From NCBI RefSeq assembly GCF_037083825.1, contig NZ_JBAPLU010000016.1, positions 33,130-97,129 of the forward strand: 64,000 nt of DNA, in the 5' to 3' direction. A program made the translations under genes and the position numbers. Origin of the DNA: Klenkia sesuvii (GTDB lineage Bacteria > Actinomycetota > Actinomycetes > Mycobacteriales > Geodermatophilaceae). The notes beneath the pieces were generated by a model. The model had not been told where the DNA came from, did no database searches, and saw only the letters and a program-made list of their open reading frames with translations. The number at the start of each line of letters is the position of its first letter. Positions within the stretch are counted from its first letter, which is position 1. Positions 42,259 to 50,463 of this stretch are shown here, piece by piece.

Positions 42259-42705
42259 ATGACGATCTCGAACATCTCGCTGGTCAGCGTGTGGGTCAAG
42301 GACATCTCGGAGGCCAAGGCGTTCTACGTCGACGTGCTGGGCTTCGAGGAGCAGGAGGACATCCAGCTGGCCGAGGACTTCCGGTGGTGCACCGTGCGCC
42401 ACCCCCGCCAGCCCGAGCTCTCGGTGCACCTGACGACGCCGAGCAAGCCGCTGTCCGACGACCTCATCGCGGCGATGCAGCGCGCCCAGGCCGAGGGCGG
42501 CCTGCCCGGCATCGGCCTGGCCGTCGACGACTGCCGGAAGACGTACGAGGAGCTGACCGCGAAGGGCGTCGAGTTCATCCAGCCCCCGGCCGAGCGGCCC
42601 TACGGCGTCGAGGCGCTCATGCGCGACAACTCGGGCAACTGGATGGTGCTGGTCGAGCACCGCGACTTCGACCCGTCGGCGATGACCGTGACGGACCTCC
42701 AGTAG
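42259..42705 (+). CDS. VOC/glyoxalase-superfamily protein
   Basis: This 148-aa protein has the paired beta-alpha-beta VOC modules: ISLVSVWVKDISEAKAFYVDVLGFEEQED and GIGLAVDDCRKTYEELTAKGVEFIQPPAERPYGVEALMRDNSGNWMVLVEH. TAGCGT 7 nt before ATG 42259 suggests a leaderless transcript of its own. The substrate is unknown. Confidence 0.88.
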   Translation: MTISNISLVSVWVKDISEAKAFYVDVLGFEEQEDIQLAEDFRWCTVRHPRQPELSVHLTTPSKPLSDDLIAAMQRAQAEGGLPGIGLAVDDCRKTYEELTAKGVEFIQPPAERPYGVEALMRDNSGNWMVLVEHRDFDPSAMTVTDLQ

Positions 42706-42758
42706 CGCGCCGGGGGCGGGTCCGCACCGGCCGGACCCGCCCGGGCAGACTGGACGGC

Positions 42759-43202
42759 ATGGGTCAGGTCGTCGCCACCGCCGAGCACGTCGTCCACGCC
42801 CCCGCCGAGCGGGTCCAGGCCGCGCTCGCCGACTACGCCGGCACCCGGCAGCGCATCGCCGGACCGCAGTTCAGCGAGTACCGGGTCGAGTCCGGCGGCC
42901 AGGGCGCCGGCACCCGGGTGCACTGGAAGTTCGCCGCCACCCAGAAGCGCGTGCGCGACCAGGTCGTCGCGGTCACCGAGCTGCCCGACGGCGGTGGCCT
43001 CGTCGAGAGCGACACCAACTCCTCGATGGTCACCACCTGGACCACGCGCCCGGCCGGCGCCGGGGCGACCACCGTGCGGGTGCGCACCACGTGGGACGGC
43101 GCCTCGGGCATCGGCGGGTTCTTCGAGCGCACCTTCGCCCCCAAGGGTCTGGCCCGCACCTACACCGGCATGCTCGAGCGGCTCGACGCAGAACTGCGCT
43201 GA
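42759..43202 (+). CDS. SRPBCC (START-like) family protein
   Basis: This 147-aa protein has the helix-grip pattern VVATAEHVVHAPAERVQAALADY, GTRVHWKFAAT and a long C-terminal helix GLARTYTGMLERLDAEL. It is of the polyketide-cyclase-like ligand-binding type. CAGACT lies 7 nt before ATG 42759. The ligand is unknown. Confidence 0.82.
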   Translation: MGQVVATAEHVVHAPAERVQAALADYAGTRQRIAGPQFSEYRVESGGQGAGTRVHWKFAATQKRVRDQVVAVTELPDGGGLVESDTNSSMVTTWTTRPAGAGATTVRVRTTWDGASGIGGFFERTFAPKGLARTYTGMLERLDAELR

Positions 43203-43212
43203 ACCGGGGACC

Positions 43213-44085
43213 ATGGGTGGGGTGACCGCCCCGCCCACCGTCGTCCCCGACCTCGACGAGCTCACCGCGCTGGTCGGCAACGGCAACGCGGTCGTGCTGT
43301 CCGGCGCGGGGCTGTCGACCGACTCGGGCATCCCCGACTACCGCGGGGCCACCGGGTCGCTGCGCCGGCACACCCCGATGACCTGGCAGACCTTCACCCG
43401 TGACCCGCGCGGGCGGCACCGGTACTGGGCGCGCAGCTACGTGGGGTGGCGGCAGATCGCCGAGGCGCGGCCCAACGACGGCCACCGCGCGGTCGCGGCG
43501 CTGCAGCAGGCCGGCCTGGTGGGGGGCATCGTCACGCAGAACGTGGACGGGCTGCACCAGGCCGGCGGTGCCGTCGACGTGCTGGAGCTGCACGGCGGGC
43601 TCGACCGCACCGTGTGCCTGCAGTGCGGCGACGTCGCCTCCCGTGCCGAGCTCGACGTCCGGCTGCGCGAGGCCAACCCGGGGTTCCGGCCCGAGCCGGT
43701 CGAGGGCGGTGCCGAACCGGCGGTCAACCCCGACGGTGACGTCGAGCTGCCCGAGGAGGCGCTCGACGACTTCGTGATGGTCGAGTGCCTGGCGTGCGGG
43801 GGCGGTCCGCTCAAGCCCGACGTGGTCTTCTTCGGGGAGACCGTGCCGCCCGACCGGGTCGCGCAGGCGTACTCGCTGGTCACCTGCGCGCGGTCGCTGG
43901 TGGTGCTCGGGTCGTCGTTGACGGTGATGAGCGGCTACCGGTTCGTGCTGCGGGCGGCCAAGGAGGGCATCCCGGTGGCGATCGTCAACGCCGGGCCCAC
44001 CCGCGGTGACGACAAGGCCGACGTCCGGGTCGACGCACCACTGGGTCGGGTGCTGCCCGCCCTGACCGCCCGGCTCGTGCGGTGA
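43213..44085 (+). CDS. Sir2-family NAD-dependent protein deacylase
   Basis: This 290-aa sirtuin has GAGLSTDSGIPDYRG, TQNVDGLHQAGG with the catalytic ELHGG His, two zinc knuckles (CLQCGD and CLACGGG), KPDVVFFGE and GSSLTVMSGYR. A longer insertion (about 155-185) separates the two zinc knuckles. Location just downstream of pta-ackA fits control of acetylation driven by acetyl phosphate, which is inference. Confidence 0.92.
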   Translation: MGGVTAPPTVVPDLDELTALVGNGNAVVLSGAGLSTDSGIPDYRGATGSLRRHTPMTWQTFTRDPRGRHRYWARSYVGWRQIAEARPNDGHRAVAALQQAGLVGGIVTQNVDGLHQAGGAVDVLELHGGLDRTVCLQCGDVASRAELDVRLREANPGFRPEPVEGGAEPAVNPDGDVELPEEALDDFVMVECLACGGGPLKPDVVFFGETVPPDRVAQAYSLVTCARSLVVLGSSLTVMSGYRFVLRAAKEGIPVAIVNAGPTRGDDKADVRVDAPLGRVLPALTARLVR

Positions 44086-44101
44086 GGGGCGGGCCCACCC
44101 C

Positions 44102-44416
44102 GTGAGCCGCGCGGACCGGGAGGTCGAGCGGACCCCGGACGGCCGGTGGGTCGTCGTGGACGGACGGCGGTGGCGGGCGCAGGACCCGCAGCTGCCCGCC
44201 GACGTGCGCGAGCGGTTGCTGCACCACCTGGGCGTCGGCCGCCACGGGGTGCGGGCCGCGCGCGGGGACGACGCGGCGGTGGCCGCCGCCCGGGCGCGCG
44301 TGCAGCTGGCCAAGACCGGGCTGGGCGAGCGGGGCCCGACGTGGTGGGAGCAGACCGACGACGAGCGGCGGGCCCGCTGGGAGGACGCGCTCGCCGCGCT
44401 GGACGACCTCCCCTGA
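44102..44416 (+). CDS. Small 104-aa actinobacterial protein
   Basis: GTG 44102 follows GGGGCGGG. The protein begins with a DGRWVVVDGRRWRAQDP module and has a helical remainder ending TWWEQTDDERRARWEDALAALDDL. Similar proteins are often labelled biopolymer transporter Tol in databases without evidence. No membrane segment is present. Function is unknown. Confidence 0.7.
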   Translation: MSRADREVERTPDGRWVVVDGRRWRAQDPQLPADVRERLLHHLGVGRHGVRAARGDDAAVAAARARVQLAKTGLGERGPTWWEQTDDERRARWEDALAALDDLP

Positions 44417-44431
44417 CCCAGACTGGACCCG

Positions 44432-45325
44432 GTGCAGACCTTCCTCCCCGTGGCCGACTTCGCCGGCAGCGCTCGACTGCTCGACGGCCCGCGCCTGGGC
44501 AAGCAGCGGGTCGAGACGCTGCAGGTGCTCCGGGCGCTCGAGCTGCCCGACTACGGCTGGACGACGCACCCCGCGGTCGTGATGTGGCGCGGCCGCACCC
44601 CGGCGCTGGTGCGCTACGGGTTGGACATGGCCGCCGAGTGGGTGGCCCGCGGGTTCGCCGACTCCACCGCGGCGCAGATCGAGGAGTTCGCCCCCGGGGT
44701 GGGCAGCCAGGCCGAGCTCGGCGCCGCGGGCGAGCTGCCGAGCTGGCTGGGCGACGAGGCCCTGCACCTGTCGCACCGGTCCAAGCTGCTGGGCAAGGAG
44801 CCGGCGGTCTACCGCTCGCTGTTCGCCGGTGACCCCGACGACCTCGACTACGTGTGGCCGCCCGCCGACGACGTGCCGCCCCGGCCCGCACCCGACGGCG
44901 TCCCGGTGTGGGTGGTGCGGCCCCGGGCCCACCCCGAGCTCGGCGCCGCCCTGGCCACCGGGGTGGTGGGCCTGGGCACGCAGTCCGGGGTGGACGTCGA
45001 CGCCACCGGGCTGGACCTGCCCGCGCTGCGGGCGCTGGCCCACGAGCTGACCGGCAAGCGCCCGGCCAAGGACCTCCGTCAGCTGGCGACCTTCCTCGAC
45101 GAGGTGCAGCCCGGAGACCGGGTGGCGGTGCCGGTGTCCGGTGGCGCCGGCCTGCTGCTCGGCGAGGTCACCGGCGAGTACGCCTACGCCGGCAAGGAGC
45201 TGCTGCCGCACCGCCGCCGGGCCCGGTTCGACGTGGTGGTGCCCCGCTCGGCCGTGCGGCCGCCCGCCACGATGCAGGACCCCCGCGCCCTGTTCCGGGT
45301 CGTCGTCGACCCCGCGGCGGTCTGA
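44432..45325 (+). CDS. MSMEG_6728-type, pyrimidine-dimer DNA glycosylase-like protein
   Basis: This 297-aa protein has an N-terminal module (about 1-140) with MQTFLPVADFAGSARLLDGPRLGKQRVETLQVL and HPAVVMWRGRTPALVRYG, which I recognise from MSMEG_6728 proteins related to T4 endonuclease V. The C-terminal half (about 155-295) looks like an added nucleic-acid or nucleotide module (VWVVRPRAHPEL, FLDEVQPGDRVAVPVS). CAGACT 7 nt before GTG 44432 supports a leaderless start. Confidence 0.78.
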   Translation: MQTFLPVADFAGSARLLDGPRLGKQRVETLQVLRALELPDYGWTTHPAVVMWRGRTPALVRYGLDMAAEWVARGFADSTAAQIEEFAPGVGSQAELGAAGELPSWLGDEALHLSHRSKLLGKEPAVYRSLFAGDPDDLDYVWPPADDVPPRPAPDGVPVWVVRPRAHPELGAALATGVVGLGTQSGVDVDATGLDLPALRALAHELTGKRPAKDLRQLATFLDEVQPGDRVAVPVSGGAGLLLGEVTGEYAYAGKELLPHRRRARFDVVVPRSAVRPPATMQDPRALFRVVVDPAAV

Positions 45326-45326
45326 C

Positions 45327-45821
45327 TCACCCCATGGTCTTCGCCCCGTCGATGCCCTCGCGGACGACGTCGGCGTGACCGGAGTGCTGGGCGATCTCGG
45401 CCAGCAGGTGGACCAGCACCTTGCGGCGGGACCAGCGCACCCCCGGCGGGAACCACGGGGCAGTGGGCAGGGCGATGTCGGGGTCGAGGTCGTCGAACGA
45501 GCGCACCAGCGCCTCGGTGGCCGCGGCCACCTCGTCCATCTCGGCCAGCACCCCGGCCAGCGTCTCGTCGGGACCGAGGACGAACTGGGCCTCGAACGCG
45601 CCGTCGGGGAGGTCGTGCGCGGCGGCGCCGCGGACCAGGAAGTCGGTCCAGACCCGCTCCTGGGCCACGCAGTGCTTGATGGTCCCGCCCACGGTCAGCT
45701 CGCTGGCGCCGGTGCGCAGGCGGGCCTGCTCCTCGGTGAGCCCCTCCGCGGTGCGGCGGAGCAGCCACCGGTGCTCGGCGAGGGTGCCGAGCAGGTCGTC
45801 GCGCTCGCGGTCGAGGGTCAC
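45327..45821 (-). CDS. DinB/DUF664-family protein
   Basis: This 164-aa four-helix-bundle protein has the DinB-type metal-binding histidine pattern: LAEHRWLLRRTAEGL, GGTIKHCVAQERVW and VHLLAEIAQHSGHADVVREGIDG. Related enzymes are thiol-dependent transferases, often using mycothiol in actinomycetes. The substrate is unknown. It is convergent with the glycosylase-like gene (1-bp gap). Confidence 0.88.
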   Translation of the reverse strand: MTLDRERDDLLGTLAEHRWLLRRTAEGLTEEQARLRTGASELTVGGTIKHCVAQERVWTDFLVRGAAAHDLPDGAFEAQFVLGPDETLAGVLAEMDEVAAATEALVRSFDDLDPDIALPTAPWFPPGVRWSRRKVLVHLLAEIAQHSGHADVVREGIDGAKTMG

Positions 45822-45881
45822 GGGTGCCTCCTGGGTGTCGGGTGCGGTGATGGTGGCACCGGGGTCCGACAGTTCTGGGGG

Positions 45882-46286
45882 TCAGCCCGGCAGCGGGACG
45901 TTCTGCAGCCGCACCTGGCCGCGGGCGACCACCTTGCCGTCGTCGGCGCGGGTGAGGGTGACCAACCACAGCTGCAGGGTGCGGCCCTGCTGCACCGGCT
46001 CGGCCAGCACGTCGAGCCGCCCCGACGTCATGGGCCGCAGGAAGTCGGTCTGGTTGTTCACCCCGACCGCGAACTGGCCGCGGTCGGCCACCGCGACGCT
46101 GGCGCCGATGCTGGCGGCCGACTCGATCACCGTCGCGTAGACCCCGCCGTGCACGACGCCCCAGGGGGTGTGGTGGTCCGGGCCCAGCTCGACGGCTCCG
46201 GTGACCCGCGTGCCGGTCATCTCCGCGGGCACGAAGCCGGTGGCGGCGAGGAAGGCGCCACCGTCCGTCAGGTCGGGGGCGGTCAT
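45882..46286 (-). CDS. PaaI-family hotdog thioesterase
   Basis: This 134-aa protein has the hotdog pattern LGPDHHTPWGVVHGGVYATVIESAASIGASVA and VGVNNQTDFLRPMTSG, typical of PaaI/YigI acyl-CoA thioesterases. Its ATG overlaps the stop of the upstream VOC gene. Confidence 0.88.
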   Translation of the reverse strand: MTAPDLTDGGAFLAATGFVPAEMTGTRVTGAVELGPDHHTPWGVVHGGVYATVIESAASIGASVAVADRGQFAVGVNNQTDFLRPMTSGRLDVLAEPVQQGRTLQLWLVTLTRADDGKVVARGQVRLQNVPLPG

Positions 46287-46678
46287 CGCGGCTCCTCGGT
46301 GGGGGGTGGGAGCGGAGCGTCCCAGACCAGGCAGAAGGGGTGGCCGGCCGGGTCGGCGTAGACCCGGAAGTCCCCGCCCGCGCCGGGCAATCGCCGGGCA
46401 CCGAGCGCCAGGGCCGCGGGCTCGGCGACGTCGATGTCGGCCACCCGCACGTCGAGGTGGGCCTGCTGCGGGTGGTTGGGGTCCGGCCACTGCGGGGGCT
46501 GCAGGTCCGGTGCCTGCTGGAAGGCCAGCCGGTAGCCCTGCCCGGTGACCACCACCCAGTCGTCGCCGGGTGCGCCCTGCACCTCCATGCCCAGCAGCTG
46601 CGCGTAGAAGGTGGCCAGGGCGTGCGCGTCGGGCGCGTCGATGACGTACGAGTGCAGCTGACCGATCACGCCCGCCAT
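46283..46678 (-). CDS. VOC-family protein
   Basis: This 131-aa glyoxalase-superfamily protein has YVIDAPDAHALATFYAQLLGM, HLDVRVADIDVAEPAALALGA and DPAGHPFCLVW. ATG 46678 has GAGG unusually close before it, so GTG at codon 4 is an alternative. It is coupled to the thioesterase. The substrate is unknown. Confidence 0.87.
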   Translation of the reverse strand: MAGVIGQLHSYVIDAPDAHALATFYAQLLGMEVQGAPGDDWVVVTGQGYRLAFQQAPDLQPPQWPDPNHPQQAHLDVRVADIDVAEPAALALGARRLPGAGGDFRVYADPAGHPFCLVWDAPLPPPTEEPR

Positions 46679-46712
46679 CCTCGCCCACGGGACCGGGGTG
46701 CACGATCGGGGC

Positions 46713-47255
46713 ATGACCGCGCCACAGCTGGGCACGCTCGCCTGGGTCCCCGCAGCCGACCGCACCGACCTGCTCGCCGCCCCGGTGACCGCGGCCCTGC
46801 CCGGGCTCACCGGCCCGGCGTGGGTGGCCGAGATCGACGACGCGCTCGCCGACACCGCCGCCTTCGGGGAGGCCTACGCCGTGCCGCCGGAGGCGTCGGC
46901 CAACTGCGTGGTGGTCGCGGCACGCCGGGGCGGGGAGACCACGCTGGCCGCCTGCCTGGTGCTGGCGACCACTCGCGCCGACGTGAACGGGCTGGTGCGC
47001 AAGCACCTGGGCGCCCGCAAGGCGTCGTTCGCACCGCAGGACGTCGCGGTGGCCGAGAGCGGCATGGCCTACGGCGGCATCACCCCGGTCGGGCTGCCGG
47101 CGGCGTGGCCGGTGCTGGTCGACGCCGCGGTGGCCGCCACCGACCTGCTCGTGGTCGGGTCGGGCACCCGGGGCAGCAAGCTGCTGGTGCCCGGGGAGGT
47201 GCTGGCGGCGCTGCCCGGTGCCGAGGTGCTCGACGGGCTGGGCCGGCCGGCCTGA
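46713..47255 (+). CDS. YbaK/EbsC-family aminoacyl-tRNA deacylase-like protein
   Basis: This 180-aa protein carries the YbaK/ProX editing-domain pattern: NCVVVAARRGGETTLAACLVLATTRADVNGLVRKHLGARKASFAP and SGMAYGGITPVGLP, then VGSGTRGSKLLVPG. Relatives hydrolyse mischarged tRNA. CACGAT 6 nt before ATG 46713 is leaderless-like. Confidence 0.87.
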   Translation: MTAPQLGTLAWVPAADRTDLLAAPVTAALPGLTGPAWVAEIDDALADTAAFGEAYAVPPEASANCVVVAARRGGETTLAACLVLATTRADVNGLVRKHLGARKASFAPQDVAVAESGMAYGGITPVGLPAAWPVLVDAAVAATDLLVVGSGTRGSKLLVPGEVLAALPGAEVLDGLGRPA

Positions 47256-47275
47256 GCGGGCCTACCGTCGCGGGC

Positions 47276-47509
47276 ATGGACGACAGCGAGCTGCGACCGG
47301 TGGGCCGGACCTCCTACCGTCCCCCCACCGCGCCGCCGGCCAGGCGGCCCCGCCGGCGGGCGACGTCCCCGGGCACCGGCGCGGGCTCGACGGCCGACCC
47401 GGAGCCCGCGGTCGAGCCGACGCCCGACGCCGACTGGTCCGACCGGCCGGCCGCCGACGACGATGCCCGCTACCTCGCCGACCGCCCCCCGCACTGGGGC
47501 AGCGACTGA
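47276..47509 (+). CDS. Small 77-aa Pro/Arg/Asp-rich protein
   Basis: TACCGT lies 7 nt before ATG 47276. The protein is low-complexity (RPPTAPPARRPRRRATSP, then an acidic DWSDRPAADDDARYLADRPPHWG tail) and probably disordered. Similar short proteins occur across actinomycetes. No function is proposed. Confidence 0.6.
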   Translation: MDDSELRPVGRTSYRPPTAPPARRPRRRATSPGTGAGSTADPEPAVEPTPDADWSDRPAADDDARYLADRPPHWGSD

Positions 47510-47558
47510 CGTCGGGGCTGCGGCCGACGGACGGGCCCGGGGTGTGGCCGGCCGGTGA

Positions 47559-47996
47559 TCAGAGCTGGCCGGGGAGCGTGGTGGTACCCGGACCCGACGG
47601 GTCGTGGCCGGGGCGCTGGCCCTGCTGGGCGCGGAGCAGGTCGCGGATCTCGACCAGGAGCTCGACCTGGGTGGGCACGACCGGGCCAGCCTCCTCGCCG
47701 CGCTTGCGCCGCTCGACGATCTTCTTCATGGGCAGGACGACGACGAAGTACACGACCGCCGCGGTGAGCACGAAGGTGATGACCTGGTTGACGAACGCCG
47801 CCCAGGTGAACACCTGACCGTTGACCCGGAAGGTGCCGCCCAGTTCCCCACCGCCGCCGACCAACCCGATGAGCGGCTCGAGGAACGAGGTGGTGAACGA
47901 GCTGACCACCGCGGTGAAGGCCGCGCCGATGACCACCGCGACGGCCAGGTCGACCACGTTGCCGCGCAGCAGGAAGTCCTTGAAGCCCTTGAGCAT
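47559..47996 (-). CDS. mscL: Large-conductance mechanosensitive channel
   Basis: This 145-aa osmotic safety valve has GFKDFLLRGNVVDLAVAVVIGAAFTAVV (TM1), a periplasmic loop, FVLTAAVVYFVVVLPMKKI (TM2) and the cytoplasmic helix LLVEIRDLL. A GGAGGAAC ribosome site precedes ATG 47996. Confidence 0.95.
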   Translation of the reverse strand: MLKGFKDFLLRGNVVDLAVAVVIGAAFTAVVSSFTTSFLEPLIGLVGGGGELGGTFRVNGQVFTWAAFVNQVITFVLTAAVVYFVVVLPMKKIVERRKRGEEAGPVVPTQVELLVEIRDLLRAQQGQRPGHDPSGPGTTTLPGQL

Positions 47997-48038
47997 GCTG
48001 TGTTCCTCCGGGAGGGACGGGGACCCGACCCGGGGCGG

Positions 48039-48698
48039 TCAGGGCGGCCCGAGGGTAACGGTGAGCGTGGCCGACGTCGTCGCCGTGGCCAACCCGGCCG
48101 CTGTCTCCGCCGGCACGGCCAGGACGAGCAGCCCGGCCCCGGGGTGGCCCACCGCGACCGGGCCCGTCGGGGTGTCGTCGGGCCGGCTCGCCTGGCCCGG
48201 GACGGCGAGCACCAGCGCGCCGGCCGCGACCACCTCGGTCCCCGACCCCTCGGCGGTGGCCAGCACGTCGACGCGGTCCCCGGGGCGCAGCAACCCCGCC
48301 ACCGCCAGGTCGGCCAGCCGCACCGGTGCGGCCACCTCGCCGGCCGGCACCTGCGACCAGAGCCCCGGCCCCACGACCCGGGCGTCGGTCACCGGCTCAC
48401 CCCGGCGCACCGGGGAGGCCAGGGCACGGCCGACCAGCTCTGCGGGGTCGACGGCGGCGCCGTCGGGCTGCACCTCGGTCGGCCACTCCGCCGCCCTGAG
48501 GTCGCCGGCCACCAGGACGGCCCCGGCCGGCAGGTCGGTCACCGCCACCACGACCGCGCTGGCCGGTGCGGCCTCGGCCGGTCCGGCCGGCGGTGGTCGC
48601 AGCGCGAGCAGCAGGGCGGCGGCGGCGAGCACGCCGGCGGCCACCCGGCGCAGGGTGTGCGCGAGGTGACGCGGACGTCGGGGGCGGGAGAGGTGCAC
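48039..48698 (-). CDS. SAF-domain protein (CpaB/RcpC-like)
   Basis: This 219-aa protein has a basic N-terminus, one membrane or signal helix (about 17-37) and a SAF domain (about 46-110: VVAVTDLPAGAVLVAGDLRAAEW, GRALASPVRRGEPVTDARV). A C-terminal region follows with LRPGDRVDVLAT. CpaB-type proteins belong to Flp/Tad pilus assembly, but no other pilus gene is nearby. Confidence 0.82.
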   Translation of the reverse strand: MHLSRPRRPRHLAHTLRRVAAGVLAAAALLLALRPPPAGPAEAAPASAVVVAVTDLPAGAVLVAGDLRAAEWPTEVQPDGAAVDPAELVGRALASPVRRGEPVTDARVVGPGLWSQVPAGEVAAPVRLADLAVAGLLRPGDRVDVLATAEGSGTEVVAAGALVLAVPGQASRPDDTPTGPVAVGHPGAGLLVLAVPAETAAGLATATTSATLTVTLGPP

Positions 48699-48808
48699 CC
48701 GCCGATCGTGCGGCGGCGCGGGCCCGGGAGGGCGGGGCGCAGGAGATCTGTGGACGGACCTCCCCGGTGTGGACGGCGACGGGCGCGGTGTCCCCGGCCC
48801 GTGCTACG

Positions 48809-49144
48809 TCAGCTGCTCGAGGACCCCGTCGAGGAGCTGGCCGACGACGAGCTCGAGGCCGACGAGGTGGAGGCCGTCGAGGAGGAACCCTTGTCGCTGC
48901 TGGACGACGAGCTGCTGGACTCCTTGGGCGCGCTGGAGGAGGACGACGACTTCGTCCCCGAGTCGCGGCTGTCGGTGCGGTAGAAGCCCGACCCCTTGAA
49001 GATCACGCCCACCGAGCCGTAGACCTTGCGCACCGCGGCGCCGCACTCGGGGCAGGTCTCCACCGCCGGGTCGGTGAACGACTGGACCACCTCGAACTGG
49101 TGCTTGGTCTCGGGGTTGGTGCAGGCGTACTGGTAGGTGGGCAC
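48809..49144 (-). CDS. FmdB-type zinc-ribbon protein with poly-Ser tail
   Basis: This 111-aa protein begins PTYQYACTNPETKHQFEVVQSF and has the second zinc knuckle CPECG. The first knuckle has a single Cys where FmdB proteins normally have CxxC. The C-terminal 40 residues are mostly serine and probably disordered. FmdB proteins are putative regulators with unknown targets. The start is GTG 49144, divergent from the MarR gene. Confidence 0.8.
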   Translation of the reverse strand: MPTYQYACTNPETKHQFEVVQSFTDPAVETCPECGAAVRKVYGSVGVIFKGSGFYRTDSRDSGTKSSSSSSAPKESSSSSSSSDKGSSSTASTSSASSSSSASSSTGSSSS

Positions 49145-49256
49145 GGTGCTGGACTCCTCGGTCGGTGCGAGCCGGGCTGGCACTCGGGCCCGGCGACTGC
49201 CAATCATGCGCCACCACCGATGCGTCGGCCAGGAGGCACCCCCTACGGTGCCGACC

Positions 49257-49730
49257 GTGGCACCGACCTGGCTCGACGAGCAGCAGCAGCAGACCTGGCG
49301 CACCTGGTTGGCGGTCACCGAGCTGCTGCCCCGGGTGCTCGACGCGCAGCTGCAGCGCGACGCCGGGATCACCCACGCGGCGTACGTGGTGCTCGCCATG
49401 CTGTCCGAGACGCCCGACCGGCGACAGCGGATGAGCGAGCTGGCCCGGGCGGCGAACCAGTCGCAGAGCCGGCTGTCGCACACCGTCTCCCGGCTGGAGG
49501 AACGCGGTTGGGTGCGGCGGGAGAAGGCCGCCGACGACGGCCGGGGCAACGTCTGCGTGCTGCTCGACGCGGGGTGGGACGTCGTCCGCCGGGTCGCGCC
49601 GGGGCACGTGGCCGCCGTCCGCGAGGGGTTGTTCGACGCCCTCACCGCCGAGCAGGCGGCGGCCCTGCACGACGCACTGACCGCCGTCCTGGACCGGTTG
49701 GACCCCGACCACACGCAGCGCCAGCGCTGA
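49257..49730 (+). CDS. MarR-family transcriptional regulator
   Basis: This 157-aa winged-helix protein has RMSELARAANQSQSRLSHTVSRLEERGWVRREKAADDGRGN. TACGGT ends 7 nt before GTG 49257, the leaderless pattern used here; GTG 49248 with AGGAGG 11 nt upstream is the alternative. The target is unknown. Confidence 0.88.
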   Translation: MAPTWLDEQQQQTWRTWLAVTELLPRVLDAQLQRDAGITHAAYVVLAMLSETPDRRQRMSELARAANQSQSRLSHTVSRLEERGWVRREKAADDGRGNVCVLLDAGWDVVRRVAPGHVAAVREGLFDALTAEQAAALHDALTAVLDRLDPDHTQRQR

Positions 49731-49733
49731 CCC

Positions 49734-50435
49734 TCACCGGAGGTGGCGCAGGTAGCCCTCCGGGCGGTCGAGGAACTGGCGCCAGTTCGCGGTGAGCTCC
49801 AGCTCGTCCCACTGCGCCGGCCGCAGACCCCAGGGGCCGACCTCGAGGATCCGTGCACCGGGCAGGGCGGCCACCAGCGGTGAGTGGGTGGCGACGACGA
49901 CCTGTGCGCCCTGCTCGACCAGGTGCAGCAGCCCGGCCACCAGGCGCAGCTGGCCGGCGAACGACAGCGCGGCGTCCGGCTCGTCCAGGAGGTAGATGCC
50001 GGGCCCGCGGAGCTTGTCGTCGAAGATCGACAGGAAGCCCTCGCCGTGGCTGAGCCGGTCGTACCCGTCGCCGAGGTAGGCGTACAGGCCGTGCAGGGTC
50101 TCGTCGCGCAGCAGGTAGCCCCAGCGCGGCGCGCCGGGTGCCCGCTCGACCACCAGCGGCAGCGGGTCCGGCTCGGTGCGCACCGTCCGCAGGCGGGCGC
50201 CGACCGACCCGCCCTCGGCGTTGAGCCCCAGCGCCTGGGCCAGCAGCTCGACCAGCGTCGACTTGCCCGAGCCGTTCTCGCCCACCAGCACGGTGGCGCC
50301 GGGGGCGAGCTCCAGCCCGTGGGCCCACAGCTGGGCGACGGCCGGCACGGTCATCGGCCACTCGTCGTCCGGCGGCGGATCGACGCCGCGGTCGGCCCGG
50401 ACGCGGCGCACCCCGGGTCGGTCCACGCCCGGCAT
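49734..50435 (-). CDS. AAA/ABC-type ATPase, small
   Basis: This 233-aa protein has Walker A GENGSGKST, an ABC-like signature LSHGEGFLSIF and Walker B GIYLLDEPDAALS with a switch His in VVATHSPL. It is a soluble AAA_21-type ATPase, not fused to a transporter. It ends 3 bp from the convergent MarR gene. The first 26 residues are poorly conserved-looking, so the start could be ATG at codon 28. Confidence 0.82.
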   Translation of the reverse strand: MPGVDRPGVRRVRADRGVDPPPDDEWPMTVPAVAQLWAHGLELAPGATVLVGENGSGKSTLVELLAQALGLNAEGGSVGARLRTVRTEPDPLPLVVERAPGAPRWGYLLRDETLHGLYAYLGDGYDRLSHGEGFLSIFDDKLRGPGIYLLDEPDAALSFAGQLRLVAGLLHLVEQGAQVVVATHSPLVAALPGARILEVGPWGLRPAQWDELELTANWRQFLDRPEGYLRHLR

Positions 50436-50463
50436 CCTGCCCGAGCGCGGACCTGTGCGGGCG

